A stretch of DNA of 64,000 nucleotides from DATKFM01 sp963810485 (lineage in GTDB: Bacteria; Pseudomonadota; Alphaproteobacteria; Dongiales; Dongiaceae). A model generated the notes under the pieces. That model made no database searches and was not told where the DNA came from. It worked only from the letters and a program-made list of their open reading frames with translations. This document shows positions 56,103 through 63,684 of this stretch, piece by piece. Position numbers and translations under genes: made by a program. The number at the start of each line of letters is the position of its first letter. Position 1 is the stretch's first letter. The stretch covers positions 1 to 64,000 of the forward strand of contig CAWENQ010000006.1 of NCBI GenBank assembly GCA_963810485.1, in the 5' to 3' direction.

Positions 56103-56118
56103 TTAAGCATTCGTTAAC
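56103..56118 (+). promoter_or_regulatory. CtrA-type box upstream of the RiPP precursor
   Basis: TTAA (56,103-56,106), seven bases, TTAAC (56,114-56,118): a perfect match to the alphaproteobacterial CtrA consensus TTAA-N7-TTAAC. It lies 50 bp before the precursor ATG. A site at this distance would sit near -35 of a promoter with a short leader. Control by CtrA is inferred from the motif alone. Confidence 0.55.
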
Positions 56119-56167
56119 CATTGGCAATCCGCCGAATTCAACGGTGGTCCATTAGGGGGTCAGGAAA

Positions 56168-56395
56168 ATGCGCGTTAGTGAAAACTGGGACGAGGTCGTG
56201 TCTGCAGCATTCGCCGACACACCGATCCGGGATCGACATGCCGGCGCTTCTGCAAGGCATGCCAGCTCATCCATGCGGCACGCCAGCGCTTCCGCCAGGC
56301 ATGCCAGCGCCAGACACGCCAGTGCGTCCGCGAGGCATGCCAGCGCCTCTGCGCGGCATGCGAGCCTGTTCGCCGGTCAGGTTGGCATCGCTTAA
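56168..56395 (+). CDS. Putative RiPP precursor peptide with RHAS repeats
   Basis: A 75-residue peptide. Residues 1-22 look like a leader, acidic and amphipathic (SENWDEVVSAAFADTPIRD). Residues 23-66 hold seven units starting Arg-His-Ala-(Ser/Gly), at R23, R30, R37, R44, R49, R56 and R63. Most have the 7-residue form RHASASA; unit 4 is a 5-residue RHASA. The tail is LFAGQVGIA. There is no Cys or Thr in the core. ATG 56,168 has AGGGGGTCAGGA upstream, a strong ribosome site. It is followed by a terminator, then YcaO and TfuA genes. His-Xaa-Ser repeats are known in a radical-SAM-linked family (HxsA), but no radical-SAM gene is present here. Substrate status is inferred. Confidence 0.75.
   Translation: MRVSENWDEVVSAAFADTPIRDRHAGASARHASSSMRHASASARHASARHASASARHASASARHASLFAGQVGIA
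56234..56365 (+). repeat. 21-bp coding tandem repeats in the precursor gene
   Basis: Seven units, mostly 21 bp, centred on GGCATGCCAGCGC-like sequence, encode the RHA(S/G) motifs. The codons differ while the residues stay: the seven Arg codons are CGA, AGG, CGG, AGG, AGA, AGG, CGG, and His uses both CAT and CAC. This points to selection on the protein. There are no spacers, so it is not CRISPR. Confidence 0.85.
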
Positions 56396-56453
56396 CACTG
56401 TGCGGGTGCTGCGGGGCGGTTAGTCGCACCCAGCGAGCAGTCTAGTTGAAAGA

Positions 56454-56482
56454 AGCCCCGTCGCTTTGCGGCGGGGCTTTTT
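56454..56482 (+). terminator. Intrinsic terminator between precursor and YcaO genes
   Basis: AGCCCCGTCGC (56,454-56,464) pairs with GCGGCGGGGCT (56,468-56,478) around TTT, with one G-U pair, followed by TTTTT (56,478-56,482). It lies 58 bp after the precursor stop. Partial read-through here would give much more precursor than enzyme message. Confidence 0.88.
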
Positions 56483-56583
56483 CGTACCCTGGCTGAACTG
56501 GCGGCGGCCGGGTTCTCCGTGCTAGGTCAACATCTGCCGCGCTTTGCGAGGCGCAAGCCTGCATCTCTAGCGAAAATGCCATC

Positions 56584-57840
56584 GTGACCTGGATTTCAGC
56601 CTTCCAGCAGGCGTTGACAACGCCGACCCAGAAACTCCACCGCGGCGGCACCCACCGCACGGTAACGCCCAGCACGACGCTGGAGCGTGTACGGCCGCAT
56701 CTTGCGGATATGGGCATCACGCGGATCGCCAATGTCACCGGCCTGGATTACCTCGGCATTCCCGTGGTCATGGTGACCCGCCCCAATTCCCGCGCTTTGT
56801 CCGTCTCCCAGGGCAAGGGCATCGACCTGGATCATGCCAAGGCTTCCGGCGTCATGGAGGCTATCGAGGGTTTTCACGGTGAGCGCATCGATCTGCCGTT
56901 GAAGCTGGCGAGCCACACCGAAATGCGCCGAAGCCATTCTGTCGCCGATATCGCCACGCTGCCGCACCTGCCCAATAGCCGCTTCCATGAACATCTGCGG
57001 CTGTTGTGGATCGAGGGTTACGACCTGATGGGCCGCGCGCCTCTCTGGCTGCCTTACGAATGCGTCCACATGAACTACACCCTGCCGTTGCCGGAGGGTG
57101 CCGCCTGCTTCGCTTCGACATCAAATGGTCTCGCCTCGGGAAATCATCTGCTGGAGGCGATCAGTTCCGGCATTTGCGAAGTGGTCGAGCGCGATGGCGA
57201 TGCGCTGTGGGAGATCATGTCGGACGACGAAGCCGGGGCGTGCCGGGTCGATCTCAGCAGCATCGACGATTCCCAGGCGCGCGAAATCCTGGCCAAGTAC
57301 GAGGCGGCTGACATTGACGTCCAGCTCTGGGAGACGACGTCGGATGTGGGTATCGCCGCCTTCCGCTGCCATATCTATGAGAGCGACAGGAATCCGCATG
57401 AACCCCAGGGCGTGTTCTTCGGCGCCGGCTGTCATCCGGCCCGGCGCATCGCACTTCTGCGGTCGCTGACGGAGGCGGCGCAATCGCGGCTGACCTATAT
57501 CGCCGGCGCCCGCGACGATATCGAGCGCCGCGACTACCGCCGCCCCGGCGACGAGCGCCCAGCGGACTGGTATCGCGCGCTGGCGAAAGGATGGCCGGCA
57601 ACGCGGAGAGCGCAAACCGCACCTAGTCAGGAAAGCGATCTGCTCAACGAAGATCTGACCTGGGAGTTGGAGCGGCTCGCGGCCGCCGGCATCAAGCAGG
57701 TTATTGCCGTCGATCTCACGATGGCCGCCTACGCCGTGCCCGTCGTGAGAATTGTCATCCCCGGCCTGGAGAGCGTGCCCGACGATCCCAGCTACAGCCC
57801 CGGCGCCCGGGTGCGCACGAAGCTCGGCCAGGCCGCATGA
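56584..57840 (+). CDS. YcaO-family peptide-modifying enzyme
   Basis: A 418-residue YcaO-domain protein, which ATP-dependently activates peptide backbone amides. The ATP/Mg motifs are all visible: SQGKGID at ~75-81, MEAIEGFHGE (Glu92, Glu95), STSNGLASG at ~178-186, EAISSGICEVVERD (Glu191, Glu199, Glu202), and SLTEAAQSR at ~295-302. The C-terminus (ARVRTKLGQAA) lacks the Pro-rich PxPxP end known from azoline-forming YcaOs, which fits a thioamide-type enzyme. GTG 56,584 is the only start before an in-frame stop. The next gene, tfuA, overlaps by 4 bp. It has no visible E1-like partner. Confidence 0.92.
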   Translation: MTWISAFQQALTTPTQKLHRGGTHRTVTPSTTLERVRPHLADMGITRIANVTGLDYLGIPVVMVTRPNSRALSVSQGKGIDLDHAKASGVMEAIEGFHGERIDLPLKLASHTEMRRSHSVADIATLPHLPNSRFHEHLRLLWIEGYDLMGRAPLWLPYECVHMNYTLPLPEGAACFASTSNGLASGNHLLEAISSGICEVVERDGDALWEIMSDDEAGACRVDLSSIDDSQAREILAKYEAADIDVQLWETTSDVGIAAFRCHIYESDRNPHEPQGVFFGAGCHPARRIALLRSLTEAAQSRLTYIAGARDDIERRDYRRPGDERPADWYRALAKGWPATRRAQTAPSQESDLLNEDLTWELERLAAAGIKQVIAVDLTMAAYAVPVVRIVIPGLESVPDDPSYSPGARVRTKLGQAA

Positions 57841-59168
57841 ATGTGGTCGTCTTCACCGGCCCGACCCTGCCGGAGCGGGAAGCGCGGCAGTATCTGGAAG
57901 CCGACTACCGCCCGCCCGCGGCGATCGGCGATCTCTATAAGGCGGCGCTGAGCCGCCCCTTCGCCATCGGCATCATCGACGGCTACTACGAGACCACGCC
58001 GTCGATCTGGCACAAGGAAGTGCTCTGGGCGCTGAAGCAGGGCATCCATGTCTATGGCGCCGCCAGCATGGGCGCGCTGCGCGCCGCGGAATTGGCCGAT
58101 TTCGGCATGACCGGCGTCGGCAAGGTATTCGAGGATTACCGCGACGGCGTCATCGAGGACGACGACGAGGTGGCGGTGCTGCACAGCCCGGCCGAGATGG
58201 GCTACCTGCAGGTCAGCGAGGCGATGGTGAACATCCGCGCCACATTGAATCGCGCCGCGGCGGATGGAGTTATCGACGAATTGGCGGCGAAACGATTGAT
58301 TGCCGCGGGCCGCTCGATCTTCTGGAAGCAGCGCGGCTATGACGCGCTGCTGGCGGCGGCCAAGGATGTCGGCGCCGATGTCCTGGCGCGGTTGCGCGCC
58401 TGGCTGCCGGCACACAAGGTCAATCAGAAGCGCGAAGATGCGATCGCCATGCTGCAGCGTATCGCCGCCGACTGCGCCGCCACCAATGAACCAAAGAAGG
58501 TCGATTTCGACTTCCAGCATACCGTTGCCTGGGACGCCATCCTGCACCGCTTTACCGGCGGCGAGGATGGCGGCGCGGTCGTCGATCGCGAGGAACTGCT
58601 GGACGAACTGCGGCTGACGCCCGGCGCGTTCGCCGCCATCCGGCGCAGGGCCCTGCTGCGCGCGCTCGCGGGCCGCGAGGCCGAGCGCCGCGGGCTGGAG
58701 CCGACGATCGCGCAGTTGCAGAACACGCTGCGGGACTTCCGCCGCGCGGCCGGCCTCGCTTCACCGTCGGCCCTGGAGGAATGGATGCAGGAGGCCGGCC
58801 TGAGCCGCGACGAATTCATGCGGCTGATGAACGAGGAAGCGCGTCTGGCAAGTCTGGAGGAAGCCCTGGGCGGCGCCATCGACCGGGCGCTTATGGATGA
58901 ATTGCGCCTGGATGGTGCGTTTTCCCATCTGCTCGGGCGCGCGAGAGAGAAGCAGAACTTGCTGTCTGAGGCCGGACTCAGTGAAATCGGCATTGCCGAC
59001 ACCGGACTCGACGAAACCGCCCTGCTCCGCTGGTACCGGAACGACAGCGGCGGCGAAGGCCCTGATGACGCCGCCGATCTGGCGCTGGCGCTGGGCTTCG
59101 AGAGCCGGCGGGATCTGCTGCGGGCGCTGGCGCGGGAATACTGTTTCCGGCAGCCGCGCAAAGCGTGA
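57837..59168 (+). CDS. TfuA-domain protein, YcaO partner
   Basis: A 443-residue protein whose first ~170 residues are a TfuA domain: MNVVVFTGPTLP, then PPAAIGDLYKA, IGIIDGYYETTPSIWHKEVLWAL (in part) and the hallmark VYGAASMGALRAAEL at ~72-86. TfuA partners of YcaO are known from trifolitoxin clusters and from archaeal McrA glycine thioamidation, where TfuA is thought to help deliver sulfur. The remaining ~270 residues are helix-rich, with LEEWMQEAGLSRDEFMRLMNEEARL (in part), a domain I do not recognise. Translationally coupled to ycaO (ATGA). Intact. Confidence 0.92.
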   Translation: MNVVVFTGPTLPEREARQYLEADYRPPAAIGDLYKAALSRPFAIGIIDGYYETTPSIWHKEVLWALKQGIHVYGAASMGALRAAELADFGMTGVGKVFEDYRDGVIEDDDEVAVLHSPAEMGYLQVSEAMVNIRATLNRAAADGVIDELAAKRLIAAGRSIFWKQRGYDALLAAAKDVGADVLARLRAWLPAHKVNQKREDAIAMLQRIAADCAATNEPKKVDFDFQHTVAWDAILHRFTGGEDGGAVVDREELLDELRLTPGAFAAIRRRALLRALAGREAERRGLEPTIAQLQNTLRDFRRAAGLASPSALEEWMQEAGLSRDEFMRLMNEEARLASLEEALGGAIDRALMDELRLDGAFSHLLGRAREKQNLLSEAGLSEIGIADTGLDETALLRWYRNDSGGEGPDDAADLALALGFESRRDLLRALAREYCFRQPRKA

Positions 59169-59214
59169 TAGTTTTGCCTTCGTTGCCGCACACTCATTCC
59201 GATCCGAGCCTTCC

Positions 59215-60024
<810 letters not shown>

Positions 60025-60045
60025 GTCATATCATAGAGTTCACCG

Positions 60046-60564
60046 ATGGCAGCGTTGCGCGACATGTCCCACCACGATTCCTATCCAGACCGGCTCTTGC
60101 GCCGTATCCTCGGCAGTGTTCGGAACATCGCCATGGTCGGCGCCAGCCCGGATTGGCACAAGGCCAGTTCCTTCGCGATGAAATATCTGCAGACCAAAGG
60201 CTATCGCGTCATACCGGTGAACCCGCGCGCCGCCGGCAAGCTGGTCCTCGGCGAAAAATGCTACGCCACCCTGCAGGACATCCCCCTGCAGGAGACCGGG
60301 CCGATCGACATCGTCGATGTCTTCCGCAAATCCAGCGCCGCCAACGCAATCGTCGAAGATGCGATCGCCATCGGCGCCAAGATCGTCTGGATGCAGCTCG
60401 GCGTGCGCAATGACGAGGCGGCGGCCAGGGCCGAAGATGCCGGCCTTACCGTCATCATGAACCGCTGCCCGAAGATCGAATATGCCCGGCTGCAGGGCGA
60501 ATTGAGCTGGGGCGGGTTCAATTCCCGCATCATCACCAGCAAGAGGAAGAGGACGCTCGGCTGA
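60046..60564 (+). CDS. CoA-binding domain protein (YccU-like)
   Basis: A 172-residue (or 165 from the Met at 60,064) Rossmann-like CoA_binding protein. It has RNIAMVGASPDWHKASSFAMKYLQTKGYRVIPVNP (in pieces), VDVFRKSSAA, KIVWMQLGVRNDEAA and MNRCPKIEYARL. These small proteins bind CoA or nucleotides and have no defined reaction. It lies 21 bp after the crotonase gene and shares 1 bp with the next start (TGATG). Confidence 0.92.
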   Translation: MAALRDMSHHDSYPDRLLRRILGSVRNIAMVGASPDWHKASSFAMKYLQTKGYRVIPVNPRAAGKLVLGEKCYATLQDIPLQETGPIDIVDVFRKSSAANAIVEDAIAIGAKIVWMQLGVRNDEAAARAEDAGLTVIMNRCPKIEYARLQGELSWGGFNSRIITSKRKRTLG

Positions 60565-61892
60565 TGAATGACGACAGCAAGAAGGCGCCGCAGCAGCGCC
60601 CGGACTGGCGCGTGGCGCCCGGCTTTGAGACGCGCGCGGTCCATGCGGGCGCGCCGCCGGACCCGACCACCGGCGCGCGGACCATGCCGATCTATCACAC
60701 GACCGCCTATGTCTTCGACACCGTCGACCATGCGGCGTCGCTGTTCGATCTCTCGACTTTCGGCTACATCTATTCGCGCCTGACCAACCCGACCGTGGCG
60801 GCCCTGGAAGAGCGCATTGCCAGCCTGGAGGGCGGACGCGGCGCCACGGCCTGCGCCTCGGGCCACGCCGCGCAGTTGCTGGCGTTCTTCTCCTTCATGG
60901 AGCAGGGCGACGCATTCGTGGCCTCGCGCAAGCTCTATGGCGGCTCCATCACCCAGTTCAGCAAGACGTTCAAGAAGTTCGGCTGGGAGGTGATCTTCGT
61001 CGATCCCGACAAGCCCGCGAACTTCAAGGCGGCGCTGACGCCAAAATGCAAGGCGATCTTCATTGAGAGCATCGCCAATCCCGGCGGCGTGGTGGCCGAC
61101 ATCGAAGCCATCGCCGCCATCGCCCACGAAGCCAAGCTGCCGCTGATCGTCGACAACACCCTGGCCTCGCCCTGGCTCTGCCGGCCGTTCGAATGGGGCG
61201 CGGATATCGTCATCCATTCGACAACGAAGTTCCTCTGCGGCCATGGCAATTCCCTGGGCGGCGCGGTCGTAGATTCCGGCAAGTTCGATTGGAGCCAGAG
61301 CGAGAAATTCAAATCCCTCACCGGCCCTGAACCCGCCTATCACGGGCTGCCGTTCTACGAGACCTTCGGCGACATGGCGCTGACCATGCATACGAAGGCG
61401 GTCGGCCTGCGCGATCTCGGGCCGGCGCTGTCGCCGATGAATGCCTTCCTGACGTTGACGGGCATCGAGACGCTGCCGCTGCGCATGGAGCGCCATTGCG
61501 CCAATGCGCAGAAGGTCGCCGAGTTCCTGGAGAGCCATCCGCAGGTCGGCTGGGTGTCTTATGCCGGCCTGCCGTCGAGCCCCTATCACGCGCTGGCGCG
61601 GAAATACATGCCGCGCGGCGCCGGGGCGGTCTTCACCTTCGGCGTCAAGGGTGGCTTCAACGCGGGCGTCAAGGTGGTGGAGGCCTGCGAGCTGCTGTCT
61701 CACCTCGCCAATATGGGTGAGACCCGCAGCCTGATCCTTCATCCGGCGTCGACCACCCACCGGCAGCTGACGGAGACGCAGCGCGCCGCCGCTGGCGCCG
61801 GCGACGACGTCATCAGGGTCTCCATTGGCCTCGAGACGGTGGACGACATCATCGGGGACCTGGATCAGGCCCTGCTGATAGCCGGCGCGTAG
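60564..61892 (+). CDS. O-acetylhomoserine sulfhydrylase-like PLP enzyme
   Basis: A 442-residue Cys/Met-metabolism PLP-dependent enzyme. The N-terminus has FETRAVHAGAPPDPTTGARTMPIYHTTAYVF (in part), typical of O-acetylhomoserine aminocarboxypropyltransferases. YSRLTNPT is the phosphate/PLP-binding Tyr/Arg segment, and the PLP Lys is Lys222 in HSTTKFLCGHG. Substrate region THRQLTETQ is near the end. It would combine O-acetylhomoserine with sulfide. The start codon overlaps the upstream stop, implying coupling. Its location after ycaO-tfuA may be chance. Confidence 0.92.
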   Translation: MNDDSKKAPQQRPDWRVAPGFETRAVHAGAPPDPTTGARTMPIYHTTAYVFDTVDHAASLFDLSTFGYIYSRLTNPTVAALEERIASLEGGRGATACASGHAAQLLAFFSFMEQGDAFVASRKLYGGSITQFSKTFKKFGWEVIFVDPDKPANFKAALTPKCKAIFIESIANPGGVVADIEAIAAIAHEAKLPLIVDNTLASPWLCRPFEWGADIVIHSTTKFLCGHGNSLGGAVVDSGKFDWSQSEKFKSLTGPEPAYHGLPFYETFGDMALTMHTKAVGLRDLGPALSPMNAFLTLTGIETLPLRMERHCANAQKVAEFLESHPQVGWVSYAGLPSSPYHALARKYMPRGAGAVFTFGVKGGFNAGVKVVEACELLSHLANMGETRSLILHPASTTHRQLTETQRAAAGAGDDVIRVSIGLETVDDIIGDLDQALLIAGA

Positions 61893-61901
61893 GCTCCAAA
61901 T

Positions 61902-62636
61902 TTACGCGACCAGCTTCCGCCGCAGGCCGGATAGCTGCATGAAGTTGTCGTAGAGCAGCCGCGAGTTGCGGTTGAAGTCGGCCATGTTCGCCTTTGCATC
62001 GGCCTCAAGCCGCGATAGCGCACCCGTCCCCAACGCCCGATCGAGCGAAGCGGCATAGGTCGGCACCGCGCCCCATTTCGTCACCGTCTCCGGGGTCAGC
62101 TCGATGTGATATTGCAGGCCATAGGCGTGACTGCCGATCCGCATGCCTTGCACCCGGCAGAGCGGCGAATTGGCGAGCACCACCGCATTGGCCGGCAGCG
62201 TCGCCACCTCGGCGCCGTGCCATTGCAACGCCTTGAAGCGGTCCCGCAGCCCCGCGAACAGCGGATCGCGCTTGCCCTCCTCCGTCAGATCCACATCCAG
62301 GATGCCAATCTCGGCCTGCGCCGCCTTGGCCACCTTGCCGCCGAGCGCCTCGCCCAGGAGCTGATGGCCGAGGCAGAGGCCCAGGAAGGGCATGCGCCGC
62401 ACGGCGACGGCCTCGCGGATCGCCGCCATCTCCGGCTTCATCCAGGGATACTCGTCGGCCTCCCAGACATCCATCGGCCCGCCCATGACCCAGAGCGCGT
62501 CATAGCCATCGAGAGAGGGGATCTTCTCGCCCGCATCCAGTTCGACAGCGTCCCAGGCAATGCCATCGGCGGCGAAGAAGTCCCGGAAGATGCCGGGATG
62601 CTCGATATCCACGTGCTGGAAGACGAGAAATCGCAT
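61902..62636 (-). CDS. Class I glutamine amidotransferase-domain protein
   Basis: A 244-residue stand-alone GATase1, similar to the GMP-synthase glutaminase domain. The nucleophile is Cys88 in GLCLGHQLLGEALGG and the catalytic His/Glu are in GLQYHIELTPE. GGPMDVWEADEYPWM is the typical substrate-side segment. Such proteins are often annotated as GMP synthase-like or gamma-glutamyl hydrolases of polyamine/amine compounds. Convergent with the PLP enzyme, 9 bp apart. Intact. Confidence 0.9.
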   Translation of the reverse strand: MRFLVFQHVDIEHPGIFRDFFAADGIAWDAVELDAGEKIPSLDGYDALWVMGGPMDVWEADEYPWMKPEMAAIREAVAVRRMPFLGLCLGHQLLGEALGGKVAKAAQAEIGILDVDLTEEGKRDPLFAGLRDRFKALQWHGAEVATLPANAVVLANSPLCRVQGMRIGSHAYGLQYHIELTPETVTKWGAVPTYAASLDRALGTGALSRLEADAKANMADFNRNSRLLYDNFMQLSGLRRKLVA

Positions 62637-62773
62637 GAGGAAGATGCTCCATGGGGGTGAACGGCAACCATTCCTTTAGCCTTGGCGGCGACAATAGCGC
62701 AACAGACCTCTTGCGGCCGGATTAACCAAGAGTACAATGTCAGCATAAACTCATAAGCTAATGGAATCTGGGA

Positions 62774-63055
62774 ATGATACAGGAAGCGCTCATACTCGAC
62801 TTTAAGTCTGGTATCAGGTCCGGCTTACATCACCGCCCCTCCACCCAGCAGTTTCACTGGCTGGAACGCGGTCTGGATCAGCCGGGAGGCAAGCTGCCGC
62901 TGTTCGATGAATGGGGACAGCGCATCAGCGAACGGACGGTCAAGAGTTGCATCGAGCAGGGGTGGGCCGAGCCCTGGTTCACCAACCCGCTGAAGCCGGA
63001 TTGGCTGGTCTGCAAGCTGACCGACGCCGGCCGGGCCGCCCTGACCAAGCAGTAA
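62774..63055 (+). CDS. Small hypothetical protein
   Basis: A 93-residue soluble protein with a winged-helix-like feel: RISERTVKSCIEQGWAEPWF and KLTDAGRAALTKQ resemble the recognition helix and C-terminal strand of small DNA-binding or MarR-like domains. ATG 62,774 lies after an A/T-rich upstream region. No family is recognised with confidence. Confidence 0.6.
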   Translation: MIQEALILDFKSGIRSGLHHRPSTQQFHWLERGLDQPGGKLPLFDEWGQRISERTVKSCIEQGWAEPWFTNPLKPDWLVCKLTDAGRAALTKQ

Positions 63056-63087
63056 GCTGCGGCCGGCAGCCGAGGCGATTGGCGTGA

Positions 63088-63474
63088 TTGCGCGAATTGA
63101 CGCGCGGTCCTACTGTCGCCGTTGTCGACAGCGTCCCCGGAACGAAGGGCCGAATGGATCCGCGGGAAAGACCAGTACGCGAACACGCGCGTCCGGATGA
63201 ACATGACCTCCGCGGCGATGAGTTTTCGACCGCCCCGCACCGCTCTCCCCATAAGCCACGATTTACCAGCCAATCGCCGTCCGCCTGGGTGCTCCCATTG
63301 GTGGTACCGATTTTGTCGCTGATCCTTCTCGCCCTGATTTTGTCCGGCTGTGAAATCGGTGTGGCCCTCGGCCTGCCGAACAATGCCGATTGCCGGGATT
63401 CTGAAACTTTGCCAGGCAGTCCAATCAGCGGCGCCTGTCTCGATTCGATCGGAACCACGTCAACAAACCCGTAG
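63088..63474 (+). CDS. Possible small membrane or lipoprotein ORF
   Basis: An open frame of up to 128 codons with a hydrophobic stretch LPLVVPILSLILLALILSGC ending in a lipobox-like LSGC. A short Cys-containing tail follows. The N-terminal half is charged and low in structure, and the start is unclear (TTG 63,088 or ATG 63,154). No homologue recognised; it may not be a gene. The rest of 63,056-63,684 shows nothing else. Confidence 0.3.
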   Translation: MRELTRGPTVAVVDSVPGTKGRMDPRERPVREHARPDEHDLRGDEFSTAPHRSPHKPRFTSQSPSAWVLPLVVPILSLILLALILSGCEIGVALGLPNNADCRDSETLPGSPISGACLDSIGTTSTNP

Positions 63475-63684
63475 ATCCGCGTCTGGCGAAGCCGGCCGCA
63501 ACGATCCTTTCCGGCTGCCTATGGTATCCGGCATTCCAACGCGCCAGCACCATGTCTGAGAACGACAGCCTATATTCGGATACCTGCCCTGCTTGCCAAG
63601 GCGGCTGAACCTGGGAAGATGCCGGGCTACAATATGAAGAGATTTGTCTGACCGCGCGGCGGCGGACCCGGAGCGGAGGCGGCA

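Larger units (their letters stand above)
55687..56167. promoter_or_regulatory. AT-richer divergent promoter region before the RiPP precursor
   Basis: 481 bp, clearly lower in GC than its neighbours. It contains several inverted repeats: AAAAATT-GGTG-AATTTTT at 55,780-55,797, ATAAGAC-AATA-GTCTTAT at 55,981-55,998, and GATAA/TTATC at 56,085-56,102. A CtrA-type box is at 56,103. A degenerate reverse CtrA-like site, GTTAA-N7-TTGC, lies at 56,061-56,076. No ORF is convincing here. Confidence 0.55.

Noticed and set aside
56234..56365. Possible CRISPR-like array
   Set aside because: The 21-bp units are contiguous, without spacers, and lie in an ORF. No cas genes are present.
56121..56423. A 100-codon frame through the same repeats, encoding repeated GMPA motifs
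   Set aside because: It lacks a good ribosome site and begins upstream of the strong site used by the RHAS frame. The codon variation preserves the RHAS residues better than its own.
62774..63055. A toxin-antitoxin component
   Set aside because: The small protein has no partner gene and no toxin or antitoxin motif that I can name.
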